Of a DNA stretch of 32,997 bases, positions 25,529-32,997 are shown piece by piece (the stretch's first letter is position 1; every line of letters begins with the position of its first letter). A program made the position numbers and the translations under genes. Where the stretch lies: positions 1 through 32,997 of the forward strand of contig JARLIU010000096.1 in NCBI GenBank assembly GCA_031291595.1, given 5' to 3'. The notes under the pieces were generated by a model. That model was given only the letters and a program-made list of their open reading frames with translations, did no database searches and had not been told where the DNA came from. Source of the DNA: Ancalomicrobiaceae bacterium (GTDB lineage Bacteria > Pseudomonadota > Alphaproteobacteria > Rhizobiales > Ancalomicrobiaceae).

Positions 25529-25557
25529 ACAATAGCCTCTGCCATATATTTGGTCAA
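25529..25557 (-). promoter_or_regulatory. Strong sigma70-type promoter of the phasin gene
   Basis: On the minus strand TTGACC (25557-25552) and TATTGT (25534-25529) are 17 bases apart, with an AT-rich spacer start. Transcription would begin near 25522. CTGC-N3-GCA at about 25520-25529 overlaps the start site and resembles part of the CTGC-N3-GCAG operator of PhaR repressors; that link is tentative. Confidence 0.6.
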
Positions 25558-25763
25558 ATCATTTTTGCAGCGCACCGAAACCGGCCAATTCTGCGTCCAG
25601 ATTGTGTGCAGTGCAGCAATTATGCTGGTGTCTCAGGCGATTGCGCCCGGATGGCGACCGCGACCCGTAGTGCACCGGACAAGATCCGCATAGCCTTCAA
25701 GTTTACCGTTCCTCAACCTCGATTGCGGCATTCTGCCAAGCGTGTCCGGCTCGCATCGCTTCC

Positions 25764-25792
25764 TTGAGCCCGGAACGCATTCTCCCTACGGT
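25764..25792 (+). promoter_or_regulatory. Possible promoter of the D,D-carboxypeptidase gene
   Basis: TTGAGC (25764-25769) and TACGGT (25787-25792) are 17 bases apart, about 70 bases before the chosen GTG start. The rest of the 25463-25860 spacer between the divergent phasin and carboxypeptidase genes shows no gene. Confidence 0.35.
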
Positions 25793-25860
25793 CGGTTCGC
25801 CGCGTGCCCGTCAGCGGCGGCAGACGACCGGATCGGGACGTTGCAATCGAGGATGTACCA

Positions 25861-27579
25861 GTGTTGTCATCGCGTTCGTTGCTTGCCCGTAGCGCGGCGA
25901 GTCTACTATTGGCTGTGGCTGTCTTCTGCCTCAACGCCACGGCCGCTGACGCCAGGAGCCACCACCGCCATCCCCGTGCTCAGCAGGTTCACCACAGCGC
26001 TCGCGTCGAAGACGGCGGCACCATCACCACATCCGGTCGCTACGCTTCCTTCGTCGTCGACGCCAAGACCGGCAAGGTGCTGTACGCCAAGAACGCCGAC
26101 GCGCCGCGCCATCCCGCCTCGCTCACCAAGATGATGACGCTCTACATCCTGTTCGAGGAGATGGAGCGCGGCCGCTTCACCCCGTCGAGCCCGCTGAAGA
26201 TCTCGGCCCACGCCGCCGCCCAGCAGCCGACCAAGCTTGGCCTCAGGCCAGGCGACACCATCGAGGTCGGCGATGCCATCCGCGGTCTCGTCACCCAGTC
26301 GGCCAACGATGCTGCCGTCACCATCGCCGAGAACATCGCCGGCAGTGAGGACGCCTTTGCCCGCCGCATGACCGCCACGGCGCACCGCATCGGCATGAAC
26401 GGTACCACCTTCCGCAATGCCTCCGGCCTGCCGAACGACGAGCAGGTCACCACCGCCCACGACATCGTGACCCTCGGACGGGCGCTGCAGGAACGCTTCC
26501 CCGAGCAGTTCAAGATCTTCTCGACCCGCTCGTTCGCCTACCACGGCCGCGTCTACGGCAACCACAACCATCTTCTCGGCCGCATCGAAGGCGTCGACGG
26601 CATCAAGACCGGCTATACCGAGGCTTCCGGCTTCAATCTCGTCACCGACCTCAAACGCGATGGCCATCACATCGTCGCCGCCGTGATGGGCGGGCCGACC
26701 GGCTATGCCCGCGACGCCCACATGATCAAGCTGCTGGACGCGACCATCGCCAGCAGCTCGACCGGTCCGCGCATCGCCTCGGTGTTCACCGACCCGAAGA
26801 TGGCCGCCCGCGACGGCGACGAAAAGCCGACCAAGCCCATCCGCATCGATCGCGGTCAGGACGGGACGCCCGATCGGCCTGTCGCCGCCAAGGTAGAGCC
26901 GTCGCTTGCCTCGAATGAAATGGTGCAGCCGCAACCCGTCCTCGCCTCGGCGATCGAGGAACCGATCGCCCGCCCGAAGCCGAGGATGGCCGTCGCCGAA
27001 GCCCATTCGCCGACCTCCGACGCCACCACGCCGCCGCGTGCCGACGACAGGGGTGCCGCCGTCGCCATGGCCAAGGCTATCCTCAATGCCGACCAGAACC
27101 GCAAACCGGTAGTCGCCGCCAATTCCGATACCATCCCGCCGATGCCGTCGTCCAAGCCGAAGCTCAGCAACGCCGACCCGTCGCCGCTGTCCGAGCGCTC
27201 GGTCGCACCGTCGAGGAAGGCCGAAGCGGAGAAAGACCAGCCCGACCGCATCGTCACGGCATCGCTGGAACCGGCGGCCAAAACGTCCGACCCGGTCAGG
27301 CAGCGTCCGCCCGCCCCGATCGCCACCCGCGGCGACAGCTGGGCCATCCAGATCGGCGCTGTCGATGATGTCGGCGCTGCCAAGACGCTGCTCTCGCGTG
27401 CCAAGTCGGTGGCGGAGAAGCCGCTCTCCGGCATCGATCCCGTCACCGAGACCGTCACCAAAGGCTCGACGACGCTCTATCGCGCCCGCTTCGCCGGCTT
27501 CACCGGCAAGAGCCAAGCCGAATCGGCCTGCGCGGCGCTGAAGCGCAAAGAATTCGCCTGTTTCGTCATGCGTCAGTAA
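25861..27579 (+). CDS. D-alanyl-D-alanine carboxypeptidase (PBP5/6-like) with C-terminal SPOR domain
   Basis: The 572-residue periplasmic enzyme trims the terminal D-Ala from peptidoglycan pentapeptides. It starts at GTG 25861 (GAGGA 7 bases upstream), giving a clean signal peptide with LLLAVAVFCLNATAADA; the frame extends to GTG 25804 but that would bury the signal. The S11 peptidase domain shows SLTK (catalytic Ser87), SAN (147-149) and KTG (249-251). From about 310 to 490 a long Pro/Ala/Lys-rich linker leads to a SPOR domain (492-572) with WAIQIGAVDDVGAAKTLL and LYRARFAGFTGKSQAESAC, which binds denuded glycans at the septum. The usual C-terminal amphipathic membrane anchor of DacA/DacC is replaced by this SPOR module, as is common in Rhizobiales. 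The stop is 2 bases from that of the opposing J-domain gene. Confidence 0.95.
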   Translation: MLSSRSLLARSAASLLLAVAVFCLNATAADARSHHRHPRAQQVHHSARVEDGGTITTSGRYASFVVDAKTGKVLYAKNADAPRHPASLTKMMTLYILFEEMERGRFTPSSPLKISAHAAAQQPTKLGLRPGDTIEVGDAIRGLVTQSANDAAVTIAENIAGSEDAFARRMTATAHRIGMNGTTFRNASGLPNDEQVTTAHDIVTLGRALQERFPEQFKIFSTRSFAYHGRVYGNHNHLLGRIEGVDGIKTGYTEASGFNLVTDLKRDGHHIVAAVMGGPTGYARDAHMIKLLDATIASSSTGPRIASVFTDPKMAARDGDEKPTKPIRIDRGQDGTPDRPVAAKVEPSLASNEMVQPQPVLASAIEEPIARPKPRMAVAEAHSPTSDATTPPRADDRGAAVAMAKAILNADQNRKPVVAANSDTIPPMPSSKPKLSNADPSPLSERSVAPSRKAEAEKDQPDRIVTASLEPAAKTSDPVRQRPPAPIATRGDSWAIQIGAVDDVGAAKTLLSRAKSVAEKPLSGIDPVTETVTKGSTTLYRARFAGFTGKSQAESACAALKRKEFACFVMRQ

Positions 27580-27581
27580 TT

Positions 27582-28349
27582 TCAGTGAGTGGAGCGCGTG
27601 TGATGCTTCCCGACCAGTCGGTCTTTCGCTTCGTTGATCTTCGCCGCCAGGAAAGTCGACCCGCCGACGTCGGGGTGCACCGCCTTGATGAGCCGGCGAT
27701 GCGCCTCCCGAATTTCCGCGTCCCCGGCCCCGGGCTTAAGCCCCAGGATCTCGTGGGCCTCCTCATGTGTCATCGCGCCCGGATGCGCCGTGCCGCCATG
27801 CCGCGGATAAACGTCAAACTGAGCGTCTTCACGCCAGCGGGGCAGCCGGCGATTCAGATAAGCCTCTAAGAGCGACTGGCTGTCCGGATCCGACCGGATC
27901 TCACGATAGAACAAGGCCAGTTCCACCACCGACAATCGCGCCAGCGGGCGCCCCTCGAAGCGCCCGGCCAGTACCCGCCCGCTGATGACGCTGCTGGCCT
28001 CGTCGACCTCCAGTTCCAGCGCCGCCGCCCTGACGGTCGAGCGCCTGCCCCCGGCCATTGGCGTCAGCCCGACGAAGGCGAACAGATTTCGCATGCGTCG
28101 CCCCATCACATAGCCGAAATTGGTCACCGCGTCGGTTGCCGCGCCCATGATGGTCAGCCCGACGAGCGCCGTCGCCGCCGCGACCAGCTCCCGCCCGGTC
28201 AACGCCAGGAACAGCGCCACGATCAGCAGCGCTCCACCGGACAGCCGCGTCACGATCTGCAGCATCTGCTCCCGGTCGAACCGCAGGTAGCCGCCGACGA
28301 AGGCCAGCCAGGCCAGCACGACGACGGCGATGATGACGATGTTGGACAT
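27582..28349 (-). CDS. Membrane-anchored J-domain (DnaJ-like) protein
   Basis: The 255-residue protein has membrane helices at about 3-20 and 38-72 (GGALLIVALFLALTG and ALVGLTIMGAATDAV), a middle cytoplasmic part, and a C-terminal J-domain at about 193-247. The J-domain shows THEEAHEILGLKPGAGDAEIREAHRRLIKAVHPDVGGS, with the essential HPD that stimulates Hsp70 ATPase. This layout, helices first and J-domain last, resembles TIM14/Pam18-like and DjlA-like co-chaperones and would recruit DnaK to the inner membrane. GGAG is 5-6 bases before ATG 28349. It follows the small secreted gene by 38 bases in the same direction and probably shares its transcript. Confidence 0.92.
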   Translation of the reverse strand: MSNIVIIAVVVLAWLAFVGGYLRFDREQMLQIVTRLSGGALLIVALFLALTGRELVAAATALVGLTIMGAATDAVTNFGYVMGRRMRNLFAFVGLTPMAGGRRSTVRAAALELEVDEASSVISGRVLAGRFEGRPLARLSVVELALFYREIRSDPDSQSLLEAYLNRRLPRWREDAQFDVYPRHGGTAHPGAMTHEEAHEILGLKPGAGDAEIREAHRRLIKAVHPDVGGSTFLAAKINEAKDRLVGKHHTRSTH

Positions 28350-28387
28350 CAGGGCTCCGTTGCGGCGCCGGAGGCGGCAGCCGTTGG

Positions 28388-28750
28388 TTACGGGCAGCGC
28401 TCGGCTACGACGTCATGATCGAAGACGGCGGTGCGATGATGCGAGACGATGTTGTCGCCGTGCTTGACGCCGATATCCACCGCGATGGCGCCGTGCATCG
28501 TGATGACGGTCTCGCCGTCATTGTAGATCGTGTCGTCGCCGGCCTTGCCGACGTCGCCCGGCTTGCGGCTGCAGTCGCGGCGCGGCACGGCGGGCACGAT
28601 ATCCGGCGGCTTTACGCTCCATGCCGCCCCGGGTCGCGTGTCGGCAAATGCCGGATTGTTGCGCGCCGGGGCCTCGCTCGAGACCGCAACCACCCTTGCC
28701 GGCAGGAAAGCGGCAAGTGCCGAGGCCAGGACAACTGCGGCTTTCAACAT
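28388..28750 (-). CDS. Small secreted protein of unknown function
   Basis: The 120-residue product begins at ATG 28750 with GGAG upstream and a signal peptide (MLKAAVVLASALAAFLPARVVA). The mature part has RNNPAFADTRPGAAWSVKPP, two cysteines (RRDCSRK and the terminal AERCP) that may pair, and a strand-rich end with TIYNDGETVITMHGAIAVDI and SHHRTAVFDHDV. I do not recognise a family. It is the upstream partner of the J-domain gene at 38 bases, so a link to envelope folding is possible. The frame opens at 28828, but the upstream part lacks coding character. Confidence 0.7.
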   Translation of the reverse strand: MLKAAVVLASALAAFLPARVVAVSSEAPARNNPAFADTRPGAAWSVKPPDIVPAVPRRDCSRKPGDVGKAGDDTIYNDGETVITMHGAIAVDIGVKHGDNIVSHHRTAVFDHDVVAERCP

Positions 28751-28928
28751 CGGCGTTCCGTCTCCTGTGCGACCAATCGCAGCTTGGCACCGCCGCGACG
28801 GACGACTCCGGCATCTCAGCCAGCCCACCGGCGGCCCAACTCTAGCGAAGCCGCACGGCGATGGGAACCCGGACGAGCCCGCGCCGGCGGCGCGCCGACC
28901 ATTTCCCGGCCGGAGTGCAGTATCGCCG

Positions 28929-29366
28929 TCACAACAGCCCGAGAACCGCCAGTTCGCGGACGAATTCGGCCGGAAGCTCCACCGCCCCCTGTCCGAGCCT
29001 CGGCAGATCGCGCGGCGCGTCGCCGGCCGCGAGATAGCGCCAGCCCTGGAACGGCCGCATGCGCCTCGGCTCGACCGGCACCAGGTCGCCCGACAACACG
29101 ATGTCGCAGTGTGGCACGTTCCTCTCGTCGGTCACCGCATTCAATTCGACGATCGCCTCGCGGACCCGCATTTCGCCGCGAATGACCCAATAGAGCGAGC
29201 CGCCGTCGAGCATCTCCTCGCCGCGTTTCGGCATCTGCCGGGTGCGGTGGATGTGGTAGGGCGGCAGACCGCGCCGGCGGTTCTCGGCGGCACGTTCGGC
29301 AATCCAGTCGCTGAGATCGTCGACGCTGTCGCAGCCGACGCAGAGTTTGACGAGATGAAGCGGCAT
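28929..29366 (-). CDS. DUF1489 family protein
   Basis: This 145-residue protein starts MPLHLVKLCVGCDSVDDLSDWI, the DUF1489 signature found across Alphaproteobacteria. Further conserved stretches are HIHRTRQMPKRGEEMLDGGSLYWVIRG, the acidic RDLPRLGQGAVELPAEFVRELAVLGLL end and RMRPFQGWRYLAAGDAP. The function is unknown. No signal peptide or helix is present, so it is cytoplasmic. The start has only a weak ribosome binding site. It is 178 bases upstream of the small secreted gene on the same strand. Confidence 0.93.
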   Translation of the reverse strand: MPLHLVKLCVGCDSVDDLSDWIAERAAENRRRGLPPYHIHRTRQMPKRGEEMLDGGSLYWVIRGEMRVREAIVELNAVTDERNVPHCDIVLSGDLVPVEPRRMRPFQGWRYLAAGDAPRDLPRLGQGAVELPAEFVRELAVLGLL

Positions 29367-29717
29367 GGCCCGACATCAGCACTGTCGCGCCGCGAGGTCA
29401 ACGGTCGCGCACACCCGAGGGCCGCAGTCCACAGGCCATCGAGCGAATGTGTCCGGATGGGACGCCCACGGCCATCCGTCTGAAGGCTGGCTCGCTGCCC
29501 TTACGAAAATTCCAGGCGCCGATTCGGCTGACACCTGAGGCTTGTGGCAGCGGCAAGCTCGAGGCCGCAGCCGTGCCGGCAATCTCACGCCGACGCCCAG
29601 CCCGCCACGCCCGGAACCGGTGCGAACCGGCGACCCGCTCGCCCCTGACCGCTCCGTCCCGGATATTCCTGATATACGTATTTGTCCGCATATACCATTT
29701 ACTGACCGGGGCACGCC

Positions 29718-29746
29718 TGTCACAAAGCGTTAATCACCCGTATAAC
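29718..29746 (+). promoter_or_regulatory. Possible promoter inside the 1-kb gene-free stretch
   Basis: TGTCAC (29718-29723) and TATAAC (29741-29746) are 17 bases apart in an AT-rich island. Transcription from about 29753 would run 640 bases before reaching the MFS start codon. Confidence 0.4.
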
Positions 29747-30262
29747 TGCTTACGGCGCACACCGGTGGCATTGCTTGCGTTTTGCCGCTGCGGCAGCCGC
29801 CAAGTCCCTGGCGAATCTCACAGTTGGCGCCACCGCCAGCCTGATGCGCACGACCCTCGACCGACGCCCCGGCGGCAGACAGTCGCGGAAGCCGGCGCCT
29901 TTGGCGTCGATGGACTCTATCGTAGGCGTTGCGGCGAGTGGATCCTTCGCCGTAGAATTACGGTCAGTATCCGGCCGGTGCGGGCTCCTGTGCCTGCCCA
30001 GCCACCGTCCCGCGGATCGAACTGCGGACGCACCAAGATGACGGAGACCGCCGGCAAGAGCGGCCCGATGAGGAAACCCGAGCGGCGGACGTGAACTCGC
30101 CGTCATCCGACTGGAATGCGCGCCCGACGCCGCCGCGAATGCGGTGACGCGTCTGGTTGCACCGTGTGTTTGGCGGCCGATTGCCGCTCCGGTCCGTTTT
30201 ACCGACGCGGCGGACTGACGCATTGCCGAGGACACCGGTCATCGATCGGACCAGAGCAGTCG

Positions 30263-30349
30263 GCCGACCTGATCGGTCGGCTCAATAAGACGAATGGCTG
30301 CGCCAGCCTCGGATGTCCGCCCTTTCGGGGCGGCCGGCCGAAGCGGACA
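30263..30349 (+). promoter_or_regulatory. Structured leader with alternative hairpins ahead of the MFS gene
   Basis: GCCGACC (30263-30269) and GGTCGGC (30275-30281) form a 7-base hairpin. Next, CCGCCC (30317-30322) pairs with GGGCGG (30328-30333). Overlapping it, TGTCCGC (30314-30320) pairs with GCGGACA (30343-30349). The last two pairings share 30317-30320; a single nested structure cannot hold both. The block ends 41 bases before the start codon. No known riboswitch class is recognisable. Confidence 0.4.
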
Positions 30350-30390
30350 GCAGCGGGGGTGAATTCGGTTAGAAAAAGGGGAAACAGCTC

Positions 30391-32061
30391 ATGGCTATGG
30401 CCAATGTTGCGGGCGCCGCTGCGCGCCCGATGTCGGCGAACGAGAAGAAGGTGATTTTCGCCTCTTCGCTCGGCACGGTGTTCGAATGGTACGACTTCTA
30501 CCTCGCCGGCTCGCTCGCTGCCGAGATCGGCGTCAACTTCTTCGCCGGCGTCAGCGCCAGCACGGCACTGATCTTCACGCTGCTGAGCTTCGCTGCCGGT
30601 TTTGCCGTGCGCCCGTTCGGCGCCATCATCTTCGGTCGCCTGGGTGACGTCGTCGGCCGCAAATACACCTTCCTGATGACGATCCTGATCATGGGTCTGT
30701 CGACCTTCGTCGTCGGCCTCTTGCCCAACTATGCCGCCATCGGCATCTGGGCGCCGGTGGGCTTCATCGCGCTGCGCCTGCTGCAAGGCTTGGCGCTCGG
30801 CGGCGAATACGGCGGTGCCGCGACCTATGTCGCCGAACACGCGCCGCAGGGCCGCCGCGGCTTCTACACCAGCTTCATCCAGACGACGGCGACCCTCGGC
30901 CTGTTCGTCTCGCTCTTGATCATCCTGGCCGTCCGCCAGGGCATGACCCCGGCTGACTTCAAGGCCTGGGGCTGGCGCGTGCCGTTCCTGTTGTCGATCA
31001 TCCTTCTCGCCGTCTCGGTGTGGATCCGGCTGCAGCTGAGCGAGTCGCCGCTGTTCGCCAAGATGAAGGCCGAAGGCAAGCAGTCCAAGGCACCCTTGAC
31101 CGAATCCTTCGGTCAGTGGGGCAACCTGAAGATCGTCATCATCGCTCTCCTTGGCCTCACCATGGGTCAGGCGGTCGTGTGGTACGCCGGCCAGTTCTAT
31201 GCGCTGCTGTACCTGAAGACGACGCTGAAGATGGACGGCCAGACCGCCGAAATCCTGGTTGCCCTGGCGCTTGCCATCGCCACCCCCGGCTTTCTGTTCT
31301 TCGGCTGGCTGTCGGACAAGATCGGCCGCAAGCCGATCATCCTCGGCGGCTGCCTCTTGGCCGTCGTCACTTACTTCCCGCTGTTCCATGCGCTGACCGA
31401 ATACGCCAACCCGGCGCTGTTCGAAGCCTCGGCCGCCAACCCGGTCGTCGTCACTGCCAACCCGGCCGACTGCTCCGTGCAGTTCAACCCCGTTGGTGCC
31501 GGCGTCGTGTCCTTCACCAGCCCGTGCGATATCGCCACCGGCGCTCTGGCCGCCAAGGGCGTGCCCTATACCAAGGCCGAGGGTCCGGCCGGCGAAGCGT
31601 CGGTCAAGATCGGCGCCAATACGGTCGTGCCGGCCTACGACGGCAAGGCCGCCGATGCCAAGGACAAGAAGGCTGCCTTCGACAAGGCGCTCTCGGACGG
31701 CCTCACAGCCGCGAAATACCCGGCCAAGGCCGACTCGGCCCGCGTCAACTACCCGATGGTGCTGTTGATCCTGGTCGTGCTGGTGCTCTACGTGACGATG
31801 GTCTACGGGCCGATCGCCGCGCTCCTCGTCGAACTGTTCCCGACACGCATCCGCTATACCTCGATGTCGCTGCCCTACCACATCGGCAACGGCTGGTTCG
31901 GCGGCTTCCTGCCGGCGACGGTGTTCGCCATCATCGCCTATACCGGCGATATCTACTCCGGCCTCTGGTACCCGATCGTGCTCGCCGGCATCACCTTCGT
32001 GGTCGGCCTCTTGTTCGTGCCCGAGACCAAGGATCGCGATATCATTACGTACAATGGTTGA
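30391..32061 (+). CDS. MFS transporter, metabolite:H+ symporter (MHS) family, with long periplasmic loop
   Basis: The 556-residue transporter shows MHS hallmarks: SLGTVFEWYDFYLAG in TM1, RPFGAIIFGRLGDVVGRKYTF between TM2 and TM3, RLLQGLALGGEYGGAATYVAEH in TM4, GWLSDKIGRKPI between TM8 and TM9, and ELFPTRIRYTSMSLPYHIGNGWFGG in TM11. AAGGGG is well spaced before ATG 30391. MHS members import organic acids, osmolytes or aromatic acids with protons; the substrate here is not evident. Between TM9 and TM10 is a loop of about 115 residues (338-453), rich in Ala/Lys/Asp with C361 and C379, where typical MHS proteins have a short loop. Topology places it in the periplasm. It is preceded by a structured leader and followed by a hairpin terminator, so it appears monocistronic. 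Confidence 0.93.
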   Translation: MAMANVAGAAARPMSANEKKVIFASSLGTVFEWYDFYLAGSLAAEIGVNFFAGVSASTALIFTLLSFAAGFAVRPFGAIIFGRLGDVVGRKYTFLMTILIMGLSTFVVGLLPNYAAIGIWAPVGFIALRLLQGLALGGEYGGAATYVAEHAPQGRRGFYTSFIQTTATLGLFVSLLIILAVRQGMTPADFKAWGWRVPFLLSIILLAVSVWIRLQLSESPLFAKMKAEGKQSKAPLTESFGQWGNLKIVIIALLGLTMGQAVVWYAGQFYALLYLKTTLKMDGQTAEILVALALAIATPGFLFFGWLSDKIGRKPIILGGCLLAVVTYFPLFHALTEYANPALFEASAANPVVVTANPADCSVQFNPVGAGVVSFTSPCDIATGALAAKGVPYTKAEGPAGEASVKIGANTVVPAYDGKAADAKDKKAAFDKALSDGLTAAKYPAKADSARVNYPMVLLILVVLVLYVTMVYGPIAALLVELFPTRIRYTSMSLPYHIGNGWFGGFLPATVFAIIAYTGDIYSGLWYPIVLAGITFVVGLLFVPETKDRDIITYNG

Positions 32062-32135
32062 TCGGCGGAAGCCGACCGGCACCGGCTGATCGGCGCCGGT
32101 CTCGACCGGCCCGACAGGTCTCCCAAGACGCGCAG

Positions 32136-32160
32136 GGGCTCCCCACAAGGGAGCCCTTGT
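32136..32160 (+). terminator. Hairpin terminator of the MFS gene
   Basis: GGGCTCCC (32136-32143) and GGGAGCCC (32149-32156) form a perfect 8-base stem with loop CACAA, followed by TTGT. The T-run is short, but the position 75 bases past the stop fits termination of the MFS transcript. On the other strand no T-run follows, so it is mainly one-directional. Confidence 0.7.
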
Positions 32161-32177
32161 CGCATATGTGCCGCTTT

Positions 32178-32997
32178 TCACCTGCCGAACTCGAACCCCT
32201 CCGGCAGCGGCGCCTCAAATTCGACGAAGCGGCCGTTCGGATGCTTGAGCCTGAGCCGATGCGCGTGCAGCATCAGGCGGGCAGCGCTCGCGGCATCGCC
32301 GTATAGTGCGTCGCCGAGGATCGGATGGCCGATCAGTGCCATGTGCACGCGCAACTGGTGCTGGCGGCCGGTCTCCGGCTTCAATTCGACCATTGCCTTC
32401 GACCGGTCCGCAGCCACCGCGACGACGCGCATCATCGTTGCCGCCGGCAGGGCGTCCGGATCATCGTGGCCGGCCGCCACCATGCGGCCACCCTTCGCCG
32501 TCGCCTGCTTCACGATCGCCATCTCGATGCGCCGCTCGGAGGGCTCGCCGGGATCGCCCGAAACAACGGCGCGGTAGAGCTTCTCCACCTCGCGGCCGGC
32601 AAAGGCGCGACCCAGCCGTGCCGCGTTTGGCCGACGCTTCGCCGCCACCAGCAGCCCCGACGTGTCCTTGTCGAGCCGATGCACCAACACTGGACGCTCG
32701 CCGTCAGAACCAGCCAGCCGTGCCAGCAGCGAATCGAGATCGCGCGTCACTTTGGTGCCGGGGTGCACCGCGAGGCCCGACGGCTTGTCGAACACGATCA
32801 GTTCGTCGTCCTCGTAGAGCGTGATGGAGGCGAGGAAGGCGGCATCGGCATCGGAGAGCGGCGGCAACACGGCCGTCGATCCGGCAGTACCCAGGAGTCG
32901 CGCCTGCCCTGCCCCGCTCGTATCGGCGAGCTCGATCGCCACCGTCTGCCCGGCGCGCAACACCGCGCCCGGCGACGCCGCGACGCCATCGACCGTC
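32178..32997 (-). CDS. RluA family pseudouridine synthase, N terminus beyond the window
   Basis: The frame runs from the stop at 32178 to the window edge without an internal stop, giving at least 273 residues. It modifies uridine to pseudouridine in rRNA or tRNA. The visible N-terminal part, TVDGVAASPGAVLRAGQTVAIEL, is the end of an S4 RNA-binding domain, so an apparent GTG at 32963 is not the true start. The catalytic motif is VHRLDKDTSGLLV (catalytic Asp). Other family motifs are LIVFDKPSGLAVHPG, ETGRQHQLRVHMALIGHPILGD and LMLHAHRL. The S4 domain plus this core fits the RluC/RluD group; I cannot tell which positions it modifies. It is convergent with the MFS gene. Confidence 0.95.
   Translation of the reverse strand, partial: TVDGVAASPGAVLRAGQTVAIELADTSGAGQARLLGTAGSTAVLPPLSDADAAFLASITLYEDDELIVFDKPSGLAVHPGTKVTRDLDSLLARLAGSDGERPVLVHRLDKDTSGLLVAAKRRPNAARLGRAFAGREVEKLYRAVVSGDPGEPSERRIEMAIVKQATAKGGRMVAAGHDDPDALPAATMMRVVAVAADRSKAMVELKPETGRQHQLRVHMALIGHPILGDALYGDAASAARLMLHAHRLRLKHPNGRFVEFEAPLPEGFEFGR

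Larger units (their letters stand above)
29367..30390. other. 1-kb stretch without a recognisable gene
   Basis: Several frames are open here but none has coding-like residues over its length, and I see no tRNA or known structured RNA. 29660-29750 is an AT-rich island with a plausible plus-strand promoter. 30263-30349 holds three inverted repeats ahead of the MFS gene. A long leader for that transporter, a small RNA or decayed gene remnants are all possible. Confidence 0.45.

Noticed and set aside
29447-30094. 215-codon plus-strand frame beginning MCPDGTPTAIRL
   Set aside because: Only the first part looks mildly protein-like. No ribosome binding site or motif is visible, and the frame spans the AT-rich promoter-like island.
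30199-32181. 660-codon frame opposite the MFS transporter
   Set aside because: Glu/Arg/Gly-rich shadow of a membrane protein gene; it starts and ends beyond that gene only because stops are rare in GC-rich DNA.

Overview
The window reads as chromosomal DNA of a GC-rich alphaproteobacterium, most likely a member of the Hyphomicrobiales. The evidence is the very high GC at third codon positions and a set of order-typical genes: an EipB (DUF1849) envelope protein, a DUF1489 protein, DinB with an N-terminal zinc ribbon, a small Phasin_2 protein, the clpS-clpA pair, a DUF482 acyltransferase next to a HIT protein, and a D,D-carboxypeptidase with a SPOR tail. I cannot name a genus. I saw no rRNA, tRNA, CRISPR array, transposase or phage gene.

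Layout. 1-1086 holds a divergent manganese module: the start of an Nramp (mntH) transporter on the minus strand and a DtxR-type mntR on the plus strand, with a palindrome of MntR-box type at the predicted start site of each promoter. 1342-3936 holds a MarR regulator and a TPR/ATP-grasp fusion. 4113-11181 is a minus-strand run of envelope and signalling genes: an orphan BMP-type binding protein, a two-domain secreted protein, a CSS-motif EAL phosphodiesterase and a LysM/LytM lipoprotein of NlpD type. dinB and eipB are convergent at 11392-13622. ridA, ugpQ-like GDPD, the DUF482 acyltransferase and HIT lie on the plus strand at 13980-19028. I believe these four form a conserved neighbourhood, split here by about 1.8 kb holding an antisense membrane gene and a frameshifted small gene.

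19040-21673 is a minus-strand unit of a VOC protein, a metallophosphoesterase and a fused Ser/Thr kinase-universal stress protein. It follows the strong clpA terminator, which lies behind clpS-clpA and a phasin that has its own promoter and terminator. 25861-29366 holds the SPOR D,D-carboxypeptidase on the plus strand, convergent with a minus-strand group of a membrane J-domain protein, a small secreted protein and a DUF1489 protein. 29367-30390 is a 1-kb gene-free stretch with a possible promoter and two mutually exclusive hairpins ahead of an MHS-type MFS transporter, which carries an unusual periplasmic insert. The window ends inside a RluA-type pseudouridine synthase.

Most of the content is housekeeping. 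The best leads for something less described are the kinase-Usp/phosphoesterase unit, the orphan TPR/ATP-grasp enzyme, the structured leader plus long-loop MFS transporter, and the paired MntR boxes. I found no clear defence, toxin or biosynthetic island.
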